From the NCBI GenBank assembly GCA_050954595.1, contig JBPBQE010000214.1, positions 3,735 through 67,734 of the forward strand: a stretch of DNA of 64,000 nt. Reading direction: 5' to 3'. The stretch comes from JAVVHH01 sp050954595. GTDB taxonomy: Bacteria; Pseudomonadota; Alphaproteobacteria; Acetobacterales; Acetobacteraceae. Below, one piece after another: positions 18,489 through 31,096 of the stretch. The notes under the pieces are model-generated. The model made no database searches, was not told the DNA's origin, and saw only the letters and a program-made list of their open reading frames with translations. How positions within the stretch are numbered: position 1 is the first letter of the stretch; each line of letters begins with the position of its first letter. A program made the position numbers and the translations under genes.

Positions 18489-18622
18489 TTCTTCTGGTCG
18501 GTTTGCAGTATCTTCAGCAACTCGGCTGGAATGGGCTCATTCATCACGTCGTCGAAGATCTGATGAAGTCCGCGGTTCAACCAATTGTCGAACGCGGTAT
18601 CGGTAGCGCGGGATTGATCCAT
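18485..18622 (-). CDS. nepR: Anti-sigma factor NepR
   Basis: NepR holds EcfG inactive until phosphorylated PhyR captures it. From the ATG at 18622 the protein is 45 residues and contains the whole core: FDNWLNRGLHQIFDDVMNEP, then IPAELLKIL. This start is preferred because AGGAGAG lies about 7 bases before it. ATGs at 18658 and 18673 would give 57 and 62 residues, closer to usual NepR length, but lack a good ribosome site. It overlaps the kinase gene and lies downstream of a sigma factor gene, separated by a hairpin. Confidence 0.88.
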   Translation of the reverse strand: MDQSRATDTAFDNWLNRGLHQIFDDVMNEPIPAELLKILQTDQKK

Positions 18623-18688
18623 AGGTTTCTCTCCTGCTGATCCTTTCGAATTGGTCATTCTGAAATTCTTCATGGAGAGACGTCCATC

Positions 18689-18720
18689 AAAAGGCCGGGA
18701 GCCTGAGCCCCCGACCTTTT
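18689..18720. terminator. Strong hairpin between ecfG and nepR
   Basis: An almost perfect 14-bp stem runs from AAAAGG to CCTTTT, with a tiny loop around GCCTGAG and two G-U pairs. Both flanks give an A-tract before and a T-tract after, so it can act as a bidirectional intrinsic terminator. On the minus strand it would end or attenuate the sigma-factor message before nepR. Confidence 0.75.
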
Positions 18721-18730
18721 CTAGCGAGGC

Positions 18731-19288
18731 TTAGATCGGCCGAGTGGCCTGTACGGTTCCCTGGTGGGCTAGAAGCGCAGTGCGCGGCCCTTTGCCACGC
18801 TCCTTTTCTTCACCCATCAGCCAAGACTCGAGCTGACGACGGGCGCGGAACACGCGGCTCTTGGCAGTGCCGACCGCACAACCCGTGGCTTCGGCCAGAT
18901 CTTCGTAGCTCATGCCATGAATGACGACCATGACCAGCGCCTCGCGCTGATCGGCCGGCAGGCGATCCATGGCCACACCGAGTTCTTTGAGGGCCAAGCG
19001 ATCCTCGTGCGGCGCCTCGGTAGCGAACATGCTTGCGGGCACATCGTCGATGTCCGTCGTGTCCCGGCGCTTGCGCAGGTTGGAGATGAAGCGGTTGCGC
19101 AGAATGCGGTGCATCCAAGCGGCGAAATTGGTGCCCGGAATGAAGCTGGTGCTCGCGGAAAGGGCATTACAAACCGCGTCTTGAACAAGATCTTCCGCCG
19201 ATGCCCGGTTCCGTGTCAGCGCAAGCGCCTGAACGCGGAGTTTGGGCAGAATGGCGATGACCTGCTCGTTAAATGCTTGGGTCGACAT
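18731..19288 (-). CDS. ecfG: ECF sigma factor, EcfG-like (first copy)
   Basis: A 185-residue region-2/region-4 sigma factor of the EcfG (ECF15) type, the likely general stress sigma factor controlled by NepR. Sigma-2 (about 12-80) has LTRNRASAEDLVQDAV and FIPGTNFAAWMHRILRN. Sigma-4 (about 110-165) has LPADQREALVMVVIHGMSYEDLAEATGCAVGTAKSRVFRARRQL-type sequence. ATG 19288 is chosen: AAGGA sits 8 bases upstream, and the frame beyond it (to 19462) is not sigma-like. It lies directly before nepR on the same strand. A second EcfG-like gene follows upstream, so which one NepR binds is uncertain. Confidence 0.82.
   Translation of the reverse strand: MSTQAFNEQVIAILPKLRVQALALTRNRASAEDLVQDAVCNALSASTSFIPGTNFAAWMHRILRNRFISNLRKRRDTTDIDDVPASMFATEAPHEDRLALKELGVAMDRLPADQREALVMVVIHGMSYEDLAEATGCAVGTAKSRVFRARRQLESWLMGEEKERGKGPRTALLAHQGTVQATRPI
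18735..18760 (-). promoter_or_regulatory. Possible EcfG-type promoter for nepR
   Basis: On the minus strand GGAAC (18760-18756) is followed by 17 bases and CGAT (18738-18735). The known EcfG consensus is GGAAC, 16-17 bases, CGTT, so one -10 base differs. It overlaps the last codons of the sigma gene and sits just before the hairpin and nepR. A chance match is possible in GC-rich DNA. Confidence 0.3.
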
Positions 19289-19415
19289 CGTGTGTCCTTC
19301 TGGCCTTATACCCAACCAATGACTGAGCCCGGCCGAGCGTTGCCTGCCGATTGTCACTAAAGCGTGAGGACACCTGCACCCCTGAGTTATGCGATTGCTC
19401 GCCCGAACTCGACGG

Positions 19416-19982
19416 TTAGGTATCGCCACCAGTATGGATGTTCTCGGTTTCCCCTTCGGCACGGCGCATCGCAGCGGCCAGCGCGGTTCGTCCGCGCGAC
19501 ACGCGCGCCTTGATCGTGCCGACCGGTACGCCGCAGACCAGCGCGGCCTCGTCGTAGGTCATCTCCTGCGCCCCGACCAGGATCAGCGCCTCGCGCAGCA
19601 ACGGCGGCAGCGTCCAGATCAGACTTTGCAACTCGCGCATCGCCGCCCTGCCCTCCACCGCCGGACGCTCGGACTCGTCGGCCGGACGCTGCTCCTGCAT
19701 CACGATCGTCTCGCGTTTGCGGCGCCGGGCTCCCTCGTAGAACGTGTTGCGCACGATGGTGAACAACCAGGCCTTCAGGTTGGTTCCGGCCTGGAACTGC
19801 TCCAGCGCGCTCAGCGCCCGCACCAGGGCGTCTTGCACCAGATCGTCCGCCATGACCCGGTCTCGCACCAGGAATCGGGCGAATCCACGCAGGTCCGGCA
19901 GCAATCCGATGATCGCGGCCCGCAGTTTCGCCTGCGGCGCATCGCTCGGCGCATCTTCCTCGATAAACAAGCTATCGTTCAT
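19416..19982 (-). CDS. ECF sigma factor, EcfG-like (second copy)
   Basis: A 188-residue ECF sigma factor. Sigma-2 shows LLPDLRGFARFLVRDRVMADDLVQDALV-type sequence with FQAGTNLKAWLFTIVRNTFYE, close to the EcfG pattern. Sigma-4 shows LPPLLREALILVGAQEMTYDEAA and GTIKARVSRGR. The ATG at 19982 is only 14 bases from the phyR start on the other strand, so either promoters lie inside the neighbouring gene or a start further out is used; the frame is open to 20150. It may be a second general-stress sigma factor. Which copy pairs with NepR cannot be read from sequence. Confidence 0.82.
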   Translation of the reverse strand: MNDSLFIEEDAPSDAPQAKLRAAIIGLLPDLRGFARFLVRDRVMADDLVQDALVRALSALEQFQAGTNLKAWLFTIVRNTFYEGARRRKRETIVMQEQRPADESERPAVEGRAAMRELQSLIWTLPPLLREALILVGAQEMTYDEAALVCGVPVGTIKARVSRGRTALAAAMRRAEGETENIHTGGDT

Positions 19983-19996
19983 AAAAGGGACATTCC

Positions 19997-20743
19997 ATGA
20001 CCAGCTTGCGTCGCGAGGATCTCGTCCGCGCACTTCCGTATGCGCGCCGCTATGCACGGGCCCTGACCGGAAGCCAACCCCGGGGGGATAGCCTGGTCGC
20101 CGAGAGCCTGCGGGAGATGATGGAGGACGGCGAACAGGACGCAACTGCACAATTCGCGCTCTATCGTTCCGTCACCAAGCGTTTCGCGCGCTCGGCTGCC
20201 GCGACCAGCCCGTTCGCCATCGGCCGTCTCTCGGCGACGCAGCGCCAGCTCCTGCTCCTGACCTCGCTCGAGGAACTGCCGATCGCCTCGGCCGCCGCCG
20301 TGCTGGGCATGGCCGAATCCGAAGCGGAGGCCCAACTTCTCGACGCCCGCGACCATCTGCGGGCGGGTGCTGCGACCGACGTGCTCATCATCGAGGACGA
20401 GCCGATCATCGCGATGGACATCGAGGAGTTGGTGCTGAGCTGCGGTCACAATGTCGTCGGTGTCGCCGCGACCGAGGCTGAGGCTGTTGAGATCGCCGAG
20501 CGCACCCGACCCGGCCTCATCTTAGCCGACATCAATCTTGGCATCGGCGGCGACGGCACCACCGCGGTCAGCCGGATTATGCGTCACCATTACGCGCCCG
20601 TGATCTTCGTGACCGCGTACCCGGAACGTCTGCTGACCGGCGAAGCCCTCGAACCAGCCTTTGTCATCACCAAACCGTTTGAGCCTATGACCCTGGCCAT
20701 CGCCACCTATCAGGCGGTAACCGGAGGCGTGCAGCTCGACTGA
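19997..20743 (+). CDS. phyR: General stress response regulator PhyR
   Basis: PhyR is the anti-anti-sigma factor: when phosphorylated, its sigma-like half binds NepR and frees EcfG. The 248-residue protein has an N-terminal sigma-like domain (about 1-120, LVRALPYARRYARALTG and ATQRQLLLLTSLEELP) that lacks DNA-binding capacity in the family. A receiver domain follows with EDEP near 133, phosphoacceptor Asp178 in LILADINLG, FVTAYPERLLTG and a late KPF. AAGGGA lies 6 bases before the ATG. It is divergent from the second sigma gene and 76 bases upstream of glgE on the same strand. Confidence 0.96.
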   Translation: MTSLRREDLVRALPYARRYARALTGSQPRGDSLVAESLREMMEDGEQDATAQFALYRSVTKRFARSAAATSPFAIGRLSATQRQLLLLTSLEELPIASAAAVLGMAESEAEAQLLDARDHLRAGAATDVLIIEDEPIIAMDIEELVLSCGHNVVGVAATEAEAVEIAERTRPGLILADINLGIGGDGTTAVSRIMRHHYAPVIFVTAYPERLLTGEALEPAFVITKPFEPMTLAIATYQAVTGGVQLD

Positions 20744-20819
20744 ACGCATGTGCAGCATCGTCGGTAGCCACCGAGATGTATCTGCCCCATTCTAGCCATG
20801 GACGACCGGGGACCACGTA

Positions 20820-23800
20820 TTGCCAACAACGAATTCCAACCCGGCTCAACTCGGGCCGCGGTCACCACGCATCCTGCGGATCACACCATCCGCAGCGACC
20901 ACCGACTGGGCACCCATCCTCGAGCAAGCCGCGTCGAACGGGTTCGACACCGTGCTATGCCACGGCACCGCCCCTGAGGGCTTCATCGCGGCGGCAGGGC
21001 AGGCCAAGCTCGCCGTCTTGGTCGACATCCATGTGACGATGGGCCTGGCCGACGCACCGGCCGGCCTGTTCCGGGCGCTACCGGCACCGTCGCTGGACCC
21101 GCGGCGTCCGATGCAATTATCGGATGTGCGCCGGGCCGTGCTGACCGACGAGGCTTCCGCGACCGGCCTTGGAACGTATTGGGCGACGCAGTTGGCTCGC
21201 TCCGGCAAGATCGGCGGCGTCCGGCTGCTCGGCTTACGCGACATGCCGGCCTCGCTGCTACCGGCCTTCGCTGCCGCTCTGCGTGAGGCAGCACCGGGGC
21301 TAACCCTGTTCGGATGGACACCGGGCTTGTCCTGGGACGCTCTCGGCCAGCTCGCGCCCGGCACGTTCGACTATGTCGGCTTGTCACTGCCGTGGTGGGA
21401 TGGCCGGTCCGAATGGATCTGGCGCGAGTTGGATATCCTGCGACGCATCGGCACCGTCATCGCCGATGCCGGCGAAACGGCGCCGTTGGCCCGCCGCCGC
21501 CTCGCCGCGATCATGGCCGATGGCTGGATGAGTGACGATCGGGCTGCCGCCGACCTGGCGGCAATGCGGGCAGGTGCGGCGCCGGGCTGTCCCTATGCGC
21601 GATTGCTGTCGACCCCCGGTGAACCCACCGTGACGTTGCACCTGACCGATCAGCCGGACCCGCGGCGGGCAAACCGCACCGGCCTCGCGATCGTCAACAT
21701 GTCGGACCGCATCGTGACCGTGCCGGCAGCCAACATCCTGACCCGGCTCGGTGGCGACTTCACCCCGTTCAGCGGCCCCAACGGCAGCTTCACGCCGACC
21801 ACCGTCCTCGAGTTGGCTCCGGGTGAGGCGGCTACCTTCGCCGCCACCGCCATTGCGCTGCCACCCGCGCGCCCGATTGCCAAAGCCAGTGCCACGGAAG
21901 GCATGAAAGTCACGCGCATCGCCATCGAGGCGCCGAGCCCGGCCGTAGATGGCGGCCGCTTCCCCGCCCGGCGCACCGTCGGCTCGCTCGTCACGGTCAC
22001 CTGCGACATCATCTGCGACGGCCATGACCGGCTGGCAGCATCGTTGAAATACCGTGGCCCCGGCGAGACCGCCTGGACCGAAGTGCCGATGCGCCTCGTG
22101 CTCAACGATTGCTGGGCCGCCGATCTGCCGCTGCATCGGCTGGGCCTGACGCACTACACCATCGAGGCCTGGAAGGACGTCTGGGCCTATTACGTCTACG
22201 AACTCAGCGCCAAGCACCGGGTCGGCATCGACACGTCGCTCGAGATCAAGGAAGGCATCGCCCTTGTCGAGGCAGCGATCGCCGGCACCAAAAGCCGCAA
22301 GCTGGCGACCGCGCTGCGAGCCACGCTGAAGAACCGCAAGACCGACGACACCATGCGTGCCGCCCTGCTCGACCCGGAAACCGCCGCCCTGATGGCGGCG
22401 GCCGACGCACGGCCGTTCCGCGTCGAGTTGGAGCAGCCGATCCCGATCCAGGCGGAGCGCACCGCGGCGGGCTTCGCGAGCTGGTACGAGGTCTTCCCCC
22501 GTTCCATGAGCGATGACGTTACGCGTCATGGCACCTTCCGCGACGTCGTTCGGCACCTGCCGCGCGTGAAGCGGATGGGCTTCGACGTGCTGTATTTCCC
22601 GCCCATCCATCCAATTGGCACCAAGAACCGCAAGGGACCGAACAACACGCTGACGCCGGGCCCCGAGGACGTCGGCAGCCCGTATGCGATCGGGTCCGCC
22701 GAGGGTGGTCATACCGAAACGCATCCGGAACTCGGCAGCATCGAGGACTTCGCCCATCTGCGGATGGAAGCCGCCAAGCAGGGCATCGAACTCGCGCTGG
22801 ATTTCGCCGTACAATGCTCGCCCGACCACCCCTGGCTCGCGCAGCATCCGGATTGGTTTAACTGGCGCCCCGACGGCTCGATCCGCTACGCCGAGAACCC
22901 GCCCAAGAAATACGAAGACATCGTCAACGTCGATTTCTACACGCCGGGCGCCATGCCCGGGCTGTGGATCGAGCTATGCGAGGCGGTGCTGTTCTGGGCG
23001 CGTCAGGGCGTCCGCCTGTTCCGCGTCGACAATCCCCACACCAAGGCGTTCCCGTTCTGGGAATGGATGATCGCTGAGGTGCAACAGCGCTTCCCCGATA
23101 CCGTGTTCCTGGCCGAAGCCTTCACCCGGCCGAAGGTGATGTATCGCCTGGCCAAGATTGGCTTCTCGCAATCCTACACCTACTTCACCTGGCGCAATGC
23201 CAAGTGGGAATTCCAGCAATATTTGACCGAATTGGTCGACGGCCCGGCGGCCGAGTTCTTCCGCCCGCATTTCTTCGTCAACACGCCTGATATCAACCCG
23301 TTGATGCTGCACACGTCCGGTCGGCCCGGCTACCTCATCCGCGCCGCCCTGGCCGCAACATTGTCCGGTCTATGGGGCGTCTATAGCGGCTTCGAGCTTT
23401 GCGAAGGCACGCCGCTGGTCGAGGGCAAGGAAGAGTATCTCGACAGCGAGAAATACGTCATTCGCGCCTGGGATTGGGATCGACCCGACAACATCATGGC
23501 CGAGATCGCGCAGCTCAACGCCCTGCGGCAAGCTAACCCGGCCCTGCAGACGCATCTGGGCATTACCTTCCTGACATGCCCGAACGACCAGATCCTGTTG
23601 TTCGAGAAAGCGACGCCTGATCGCAGCAACGTCATCCTGGTCGCCATCAATCTCGACTATCGCAACACCCAATCCGGCCAGATCGAACTTCCGTTCTGGC
23701 GCTACACGCCCGAGCCGACCGCACTCGACGTCACCGACCTGCTCGGTGGCACGGAGGAGCGGTCGACCGAGCGAACCCGGTTCGTCAGCCTTTCTTTGGA

Positions 23801-23836
23801 CCGTCCCTATGGCATCTGGCGCTTGAGTCCCTCCGC

Positions 23837-23840
<4 letters not shown>
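20820..23840 (+). CDS. glgE: Maltose-1-phosphate maltosyltransferase GlgE, with long N-terminal extension
   Basis: GlgE (GH13_3) adds maltose from maltose-1-phosphate to alpha-1,4-glucan. The catalytic part begins near residue 362 (EGMKVTRIAIEAP). It keeps nucleophile Asp737 (FRVDNPHTK), acid/base Glu766 (FLAEAFTRP) and Asp824 (NTPDINP). Residues 1-360 are extra compared with the roughly 660-residue actinobacterial enzymes. They look like a worn GH13 barrel: LAVLVDIHVTMG, TYWATQLA and GGVRLLGLRD, where a nucleophile Asp would be expected in the last. The TTG at 20820, after a GGGGA, is the only start after the in-frame stop at 20793. The stop overlaps treS as ATGA. First gene of the operon. 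Confidence 0.9.
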
Positions 23841-27192
<3,352 letters not shown>

Positions 27193-27196
<4 letters not shown>

Positions 27197-29343
27197 GTGC
27201 TGAGATCACGGCACTGGTCGAGGGGCGGCACGGGGATCCGTTCGCCCTCCTCGGCCCGCATGACGGCATTGTCCGCGCTTACATTCCGGGTGCCGACAGC
27301 GTCGAGGTGATCGACGCCGCCGGCAAAAGCCTCGCCACGCTGGATTGCCTCAACCCGGCCGGCTTCTTTGCCGGCCCGGCTGCTGTGGGCGGCCATTACC
27401 GCCTGCGCATCCAGACCCACGGCATCAGCTACGACGCCGACGACGCCTATCGCTTTGGCTCCACGCTGGGCGACCTCGACCTGCATCTGCTGACCGAAGG
27501 CCGGCATCTCGACATCGGCCATGTCCTCGGCGCCCACATCGCCGAGTATGACGGCGTCACCGGCACCCGGTTCGCTGTCTGGGCGCCCAACGCCCAGCGC
27601 GTCTCGGTAGTCGGCGATTTCAACCACTGGAACCCGGCCTGGCACCCGATGCGCAAGCACATGGGCGCCGGCGTGTGGGACCTGTTCATCCCCGGCGTCG
27701 CCCCCGGCTCGATCTACAAGTTCGACATGCTGGGCCAGCACGGTGAGCGCCTGCCGCAAAAGGCCGACCCGATCGCCTGGGCCGCCGAACTACCGCCTGC
27801 GACCGGCTCCATCGTCACCGCGCCACTCGACTTTGCCTGGTCCGATGGCGGCTGGATGGCCCGCCGCGCTGCCGCCCATGGCGTCGATGCGCCGATCAGC
27901 GTTTACGAAGTCCATGCCACCTCATGGTCCCCTGCCGCCGAAGCGGGCGGCATCGGCTGGGACGAGCTGGCCGATAAGCTGGTGCCCTACTGCGCCGGCA
28001 TGGGGTTCACCCATCTCGAGTTGATGCCGATCATGGAGCATCCATTCGGCGGCTCGTGGGGCTACCAGGCCCTCGGCCAATACGCGCCCTCGTCACGGCT
28101 CGGGCCGCCGGAAGGCTTCGCCCGCTTCGTCGACCGGTGTCACGCCATGGACATCGGCGTCATCCTCGACTGGGTTCCGGCGCACTTTCCGACCGATGCC
28201 CACGGTATGGCACAGTTCGACGGCACCGCGCTGTACGAACATGCCGACCCGCGCGAGGGATTCCACATCGACTGGAACACCTTGATCTTCAACCTCGGTC
28301 GCAATGAGGTCCGCAACTTCCTGATCGGCTCGGCGGTGTTCTGGCTCGAGCACTACCATGTCGACGGGCTGCGCGTGGATGCCGTCGCCTCCATGCTGTA
28401 CCGCGACTACAGCCGCAAGGCCGACGAGTGGGTGCCCAACCAATATGGCGGGCGCGAGAATCTCGAATCGGTGGCCTTCCTGCAGGAGATGAGCCGCGTC
28501 GTCGAGCAGCGCTGTCCTGGCGCTGTGTTGATTGCCGAGGAGAGCACTGCCTGGCCCGGCGTGACCAAACCGGCCAACGAAGGCGGGCTCGGCTTCCACT
28601 TCAAGTGGAACATGGGCTGGATGCACGACTCGCTGCACTACATGCAGGAGGAGTCGATCAACCGCCGCTACCATCACGGCGAGATCCTGTTCGGCCTCGT
28701 CTATGTCCACACTGAGAAGTTCATGCTTCCGCTCAGCCATGACGAGGTCGTCTACGGCAAGCACTCGCTGATCGGTAAGATGCCGGGCGACGACTGGCAG
28801 CGCTTCGCCAACCTGCGCGCCTATTACGGCTTCATGTGGACCTACCCCGGCAAGAAGCTGTTGTTCATGGGCTGCGAGTTCGCTCAGGAGCGCGAGTGGA
28901 ACCACGACATCGGACTCGACTGGTTCCTGCTCGACGACCCCAAGCATGCCGGCATGCAGGCCGCAGTGCGCGACCTCAACAAGCTCTATCGCGAAGTCCC
29001 TGCCCTACACGATGGCGATTGCCAGTCGGCCGGCTTCCGCTGGGTGGTGATGGAGGATGCCGAGAACTCGGTGTTCGCCTATTTGCGCCAGTCCGTCGCC
29101 GGCGGCCCGCCCGCCTTGGTGATCTGTAACTTTACCCCCGTGCCGCGCTACGATTACCGCCTGGGCGCACCGCATGCGGGCTCATGGGTCGAGCGCTTCA
29201 ACAGCGATGCCGCGATCTATGGCGGTTCCAACCTCGGCAATGGCGGCGAAGTCACGGCCCACGAGCACCCGTCGCATGGCTTCCCGGCCTCTCTCACCCT
29301 GACCCTGCCACCGCTCGCGACCATCGTGTTGCTACCGCGATGA
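27193..29343 (+). CDS. glgB: 1,4-alpha-glucan branching enzyme
   Basis: GlgB makes alpha-1,6 branches in glucan chains. The 716-residue protein has two N-terminal beta-sandwich modules (about 10-100 and 115-205, with DFNHWNPAWHPM), the GH13 barrel and a C-terminal beta domain. Catalytic residues are Asp396 (GLRVDAVASMLYRDY), Glu449 (LIAEESTAWP) and Asp517 (LSHDEVVYGK). The length is normal for the long, E. coli-like type. The start overlaps the treS stop by four bases; treZ begins 22 bases after its stop. Together with GlgE it makes branched glucan from maltose-1-phosphate. Confidence 0.96.
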
Positions 29344-29365
29344 CTTCTCTGATCGATTGACCCCC

Positions 29366-31096
29366 ATGAAATTCAAGCACGACTTCCCTTTCGGCGCGAC
29401 CGTGCTGAGCGACGAGTCCACACGCTTCCGCGTTTGGGCTCCTTCTGCCCCGACCCTTGATCTCGCCATTAACGGCGGCCGTCTCGGCATGGTCGCCGAA
29501 GCCGATGGCTGGCACAGCCTCACCGTCCCCGCCAAGGCCGGCACGCGCTACCAATACGTTATGCCCGACGGCCTGCATTTTGCCGACCCGGCGTCCCGCA
29601 TGCAGGACACCGACGTCCACGGCGCATCAGTCGTGGTCGATCCCCGCGAGTTCGTCTGGAAAACGGAGAACTGGAAGGGCAAGCCCTGGCACGAATACGT
29701 TCTCTACGAGCTGCATCCCGGTCTCATGGGCGGCTTCCGCGGCATCGAGGACCACCTGCCCGAACTGCAGCGGCTCGGCGTCACCGCCATCGAGTTGATG
29801 CCGATCTCGGATTTTCCGGGGCGGCACAACTGGGGCTATGACGGCGTTCTGCCCTACGCACCCGATCGCGCCTATGGAACGCCGGATGAGCTGAAGAGCC
29901 TCATCGACACCGCACATGGTCTCGGCATCGCCGTCTTCCTGGACGTCGTCTACAATCATTTTGGCCCCGACGGCGCCTACATCCACGTCTTCGCCCGCAA
30001 GTTCTTCCGCGAGGATCTGCATACGCCCTGGGGCGCCGCGATCGACTTTCGCCGCGTCGAGGTGCGCGACTATTTCATCCAGAACACCATTTACTGGTTG
30101 AACGAATACCGCTTCGACGGCCTACGCTTCGACGCCATCGGCGCCATCCTGGACGAGGATTTTCTCGTCGACCTCACCCGCATCGCGCGCGGGCAGATCG
30201 AATCCGGCCGGCACATCGCCCTGGTCGCCGAGGACGAACACAACCGCTCGCACCTGCTCGGCGGCGCCCCGCGCTTCGATGCGCAATGGGCCGACGACTT
30301 CCACCATTGCATGCACGTGTTGCTGACCCGCGAGAGCGAGGGCTATTACGACGGCTTCCAGGATGCGACGAACCAGTTGCGCCGGGTCCTGGCCGAAGGC
30401 TTCGCCTATCAGGGCGAGACCCCGCCCGGCGGCACCAAGGGCCGCGGCTCGCCCAGCGGCGAGCTGCCAAGCACCGCGTTCGTCACCTTTCTGCAGAACC
30501 ACGATCAGACCGGTAACCGCGCCATGGGCGAACGGCTCAGCGTACTCGCCGAGCCGGACGCTGTCCGCGCCGCCACTTCCCTGCTGTTGCTGACGCCGTT
30601 CATCCCGATGCTGTTCATGGGCGAGGAATACGCTAGCACGACGCCGTTCCTGTTCTTCACCGACTTCCACAACGAACTCGCCGACGCGGTCCGCACCGGG
30701 CGCCGCAACGAGTTCCGCGGCTTCTCGGGGTTCAAGGACGCGGCCAAGCTGGCTCGCATTCCCGACCCGAACGCCCCCAGTACGTTCGCCGCCTCTGCAC
30801 CGGAGCCCACCGATCCGGCCCAATTCGATTGGATGCGCAATGTCATCTCGCTCCGCCGCAAACACGTTGTGCCGGGCATACCCGGCTGTCGCAGCGAAGG
30901 TGCCGAGGTGCTCGGCGAGGGTGCGGTTCGCGCCGAGTGGACGCTTGGCGATGGTAGCCGGCTCATGATCGCGCTCAATCTCGGCACAAAGGTGGTCGAT
31001 CCGAAGATGCCGATGGCCCAGACCATTCATGCGGAAGGCACCGCAGATTCCACCGCGCTCGGGCCCAACAGCTTCTTCGCGCAGCTAGCCCGATGA
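29366..31096 (+). CDS. treZ: Malto-oligosyltrehalose trehalohydrolase
   Basis: TreZ cuts trehalose from the end of maltooligosyl-trehalose made by TreY. The 576-residue GH13 protein has an N-terminal beta-sandwich (about 1-90) and a barrel with Asp256 (GLRFDAIGAI), Glu289 (LVAEDEHNR) and Asp380 (LQNHDQTGNR). HDQTGNRAMGERL is typical of TreZ and separates it from glgX or glgB. The ATG at 29366 is preferred over an in-frame TTG nine bases upstream. This is the only junction in the operon with a gap (22 bases); its end overlaps malQ. Confidence 0.95.
   Translation: MKFKHDFPFGATVLSDESTRFRVWAPSAPTLDLAINGGRLGMVAEADGWHSLTVPAKAGTRYQYVMPDGLHFADPASRMQDTDVHGASVVVDPREFVWKTENWKGKPWHEYVLYELHPGLMGGFRGIEDHLPELQRLGVTAIELMPISDFPGRHNWGYDGVLPYAPDRAYGTPDELKSLIDTAHGLGIAVFLDVVYNHFGPDGAYIHVFARKFFREDLHTPWGAAIDFRRVEVRDYFIQNTIYWLNEYRFDGLRFDAIGAILDEDFLVDLTRIARGQIESGRHIALVAEDEHNRSHLLGGAPRFDAQWADDFHHCMHVLLTRESEGYYDGFQDATNQLRRVLAEGFAYQGETPPGGTKGRGSPSGELPSTAFVTFLQNHDQTGNRAMGERLSVLAEPDAVRAATSLLLLTPFIPMLFMGEEYASTTPFLFFTDFHNELADAVRTGRRNEFRGFSGFKDAAKLARIPDPNAPSTFAASAPEPTDPAQFDWMRNVISLRRKHVVPGIPGCRSEGAEVLGEGAVRAEWTLGDGSRLMIALNLGTKVVDPKMPMAQTIHAEGTADSTALGPNSFFAQLAR

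Noticed and set aside
20744..20819. Search for an EcfG promoter before glgE
   Set aside because: No GGAAC box with a CGTT at 16-17 bases was found in this interval, so direct EcfG control is not claimed.
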